From NCBI RefSeq assembly GCF_019970065.1, contig NZ_JAHXYH010000005.1, forward strand, positions 308,115 through 372,114: a stretch of DNA of 64,000 bases. The letters run 5' to 3'. The position numbers were made by a program, and so were the translations under genes. The stretch comes from Chryseobacterium sp. OSA05B. Lineage in GTDB: Bacteria > Bacteroidota > Bacteroidia > Flavobacteriales > Weeksellaceae. Below the pieces are notes generated by a model. That model did not search any database. It was not told where the DNA came from and was given only the letters and a program-made list of their open reading frames with translations. Below, one piece after another: positions 62,310 to 64,000 of this stretch. Position 1 is the stretch's first letter. The number at the start of each line of letters is the position of its first letter.

Positions 62310-64000
62310 CTAAAATCTAAAAGAATAGCCAATATAGGGAAGAATCTTAATAGAGTTGGTTTCATATATCCTAAACCGGTTATCTTCAATTTCTGCATTG
62401 ACAAATAGTGGAGCAGGATTGCCAATGAGATTGTTTATCCCAAAGCGCAGCACTCCCTGCCTGTTAGAGCGGTAGGTTTTAGAATATGCCGCACCCAAAT
62501 CAAGGTTATAATTATCTGAAAGTGTATAGTTATTCGGTTCCGGTTCATACCCCTCAAAATTCTCCAACCTGTTTTTACCGGCCAGCCCATCACCAATGTC
62601 TATAAGCGTATACTGTGGTACGGTAATAGACTTTCCTGTAGTGTAATTAAAAACACCCGAAACACTCCACCGCCCGCCCAGGTTAGCTGTTGCCATAAAG
62701 GTAACCTGATTTCTTAAATCGGTTGGCGCCTTAAAAAGTTTTCCTCCATTGATCTGCGCAGATGAATACATCGTCTTACTAAGCGTATAATTCGCCTGAA
62801 GCGTCAGCCAATTTAATTTTTGCTTATATTCTATTTCTAAACCTTCACTATAACCTTTGCCGGAAATAATCCTATCCGGCCATGGCGCAGCCTCATCTAC
62901 CGGCATATAATTTTCATCCAGCCGGTACATTAAAATATTATTGAAATTCTTCCGGTACAGTTCAATGCTGACACCTCCACCTGAGGAAAATGAATGACGG
63001 TATCCCAGCTCGAAAATGAAGGCCTCTTCCGGAGGCAGATCCTTATTGCTGGGTGCCCGGAATTCATTAGGTACGGATATCCCGCTCAGACTGATCTGAT
63101 GGTAAAACTGGGCCATAAACGAGTAGGCCGCAAAAAACCGGCTGGATGCATTCAGGTCATAAAAAAGTGCGGTACGCGGCTGGAAAGAATGATAGGTTTT
63201 GTTTTTTACCAAAAACGATGTATAATGTAGTCCTGCCTTTAATTTCAGCTTATCCGAAAGGCTGATATCATTGTCCGAATAAAACTTCAGGTGTACAGAT
63301 TTCTGTGTTTCCACATCCGGTACAGATTCAGAATAAAAATTGGATGCCGCAGCACTAAACCTTGTAAAATTTACCCTAAAGCCAATAAAACTCTGCAGGT
63401 TGTTGTTCCACTGATAAGTTAAGTCGTTATCGATGCCTACATCGGTGATCCTGTTGAACTGTTCGGTTCCTGTTACTTCTCCATCCTGTACAAGGTTGCT
63501 GTAATTGCTGAACAATAAGGTGCTATTCTGGAAAACCCTGCTGTTATACACCTTGTTCCACCGGGCAGAAATAAGCTTATTGCCCCAATTGAGTGCAAAA
63601 GCAGGACGGTTTTCATCGGATATCCCCAGGCTAAACCGGTCGCTGCCCATATAAGAGGACAGGTAGACCCGGCTTGTTGAATCAATCCTGTAATTCAGTT
63701 TAACATTTACATCATAGAGATAATACTTAAAATCTGACGCTTCTTTATCCAGAAGGCCAATAAGGCCATCAATCCAGCTCCGGCGAGCACTTGCGATAAA
63801 AGAAACCTTGTCTTTAACGACTGGCCCCTCAAGCATAACCGAATTGGTTAGAAGACCCAGGTTCGCAGCTCCGTGATATTCCTGCATATTGCCTTCTTTT
63901 GTTTTGATATCGATGACGGATGATAAACGCCCTTCATAGCGTGATGGAAAAGAGCCTTTATAAAAATCAATATGCTTAACGATATCTGCATTAAAAATTG
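62310..64000 (-). CDS. TonB-dependent outer-membrane receptor, partial (5' end beyond right edge)
   Basis: The frame is open from the right edge to a stop at 62310, giving about 563 residues. The first visible part (HIDFYKGSFPSRYEGRLSS, VIDIKTKEGN) is the end of a plug domain, where the extracellular-facing strands of these receptors begin. The remainder is a beta-barrel with paired aromatic and polar residues, ending in a terminal Phe (GYSFRF). A methionine at 63887 could be mistaken for the start, but the conserved plug residues upstream show the gene continues. This is an uptake receptor unlike the SusC type at the left edge; the ligand is unknown. Confidence 0.93.
   Translation of the reverse strand, partial: IFNADIVKHIDFYKGSFPSRYEGRLSSVIDIKTKEGNMQEYHGAANLGLLTNSVMLEGPVVKDKVSFIASARRSWIDGLIGLLDKEASDFKYYLYDVNVKLNYRIDSTSRVYLSSYMGSDRFSLGISDENRPAFALNWGNKLISARWNKVYNSRVFQNSTLLFSNYSNLVQDGEVTGTEQFNRITDVGIDNDLTYQWNNNLQSFIGFRVNFTRFSAAASNFYSESVPDVETQKSVHLKFYSDNDISLSDKLKLKAGLHYTSFLVKNKTYHSFQPRTALFYDLNASSRFFAAYSFMAQFYHQISLSGISVPNEFRAPSNKDLPPEEAFIFELGYRHSFSSGGGVSIELYRKNFNNILMYRLDENYMPVDEAAPWPDRIISGKGYSEGLEIEYKQKLNWLTLQANYTLSKTMYSSAQINGGKLFKAPTDLRNQVTFMATANLGGRWSVSGVFNYTTGKSITVPQYTLIDIGDGLAGKNRLENFEGYEPEPNNYTLSDNYNLDLGAAYSKTYRSNRQGVLRFGINNLIGNPAPLFVNAEIEDNRFRIYETNSIKILPYIGYSFRF

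Noticed and set aside
62310..63887. TonB-dependent receptor taken as complete from a Met at 63887
   Set aside because: Conserved plug-domain residues continue upstream in the same frame to the window edge, so the gene is cut off and does not start there.

Overview
The window reads as chromosomal DNA from a member of the Bacteroidota, most likely a Chryseobacterium-like flavobacterium (inference). The evidence is the AT-rich composition, SusC/SusD and TonB-dependent outer-membrane proteins, a secreted protein with a type IX secretion C-terminal domain, Gly/Asn-rich linkers in IF-2, and several promoters of the Bacteroidota form TAnnTTTG, some with a TTG/TTTG box 18-20 nt upstream. I see no rRNA, tRNA, CRISPR array, insertion sequence or prophage gene.

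Layout. 1-3.9 kb: a SusD (cut by the left edge) and SusC pair on the minus strand. 4.5-9.4 kb: the rimP-nusA-infB operon on the minus strand, with a strong promoter and a terminator-like hairpin in its leader. 9.7-52.9 kb: a very large surface-polysaccharide locus. 53.3-58.3 kb: a 1654-residue secreted protein. 58.6-62.0 kb: carbonic anhydrase, a small secreted protein, a SulP transporter and a second carbonic anhydrase. 62.3-64.0 kb: a TonB-dependent receptor cut by the right edge.

The polysaccharide locus begins with nucleotide-sugar genes: UDP-glucose dehydrogenase, RfbB, RfbA, a FdtA-type isomerase and a FdtB-type aminotransferase. Together these predict a dTDP-3-amino-3,6-dideoxyhexose; rhamnose genes (rfbC, rfbD) are not in the window. 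An ABC exporter follows (Wzm, and Wzt with a C-terminal extension). Then come about fifteen glycosyltransferase-like genes, two paralogous polytopic membrane proteins, an asparagine-synthase-like amidotransferase and several acyltransferases. Much of the gene content arose by local duplication.

The most unusual aspect is three separate acyl-carrier-protein modules in the same locus. (1) GNAT-ACP-KAS III, inside the amino-sugar module. (2) FkbH-like protein-methyltransferase-ACP-VOC protein, followed by an MBOAT and an SGNH-like protein. (3) KAS III-ACP-short-chain reductase. I infer that the cell builds dedicated ACP-bound acyl groups (for example acetoacetyl/3-hydroxybutyryl and a glycerate-derived group) and attaches them to sugars before or after polymerisation. 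The individual families are known; their combination and products are inference.
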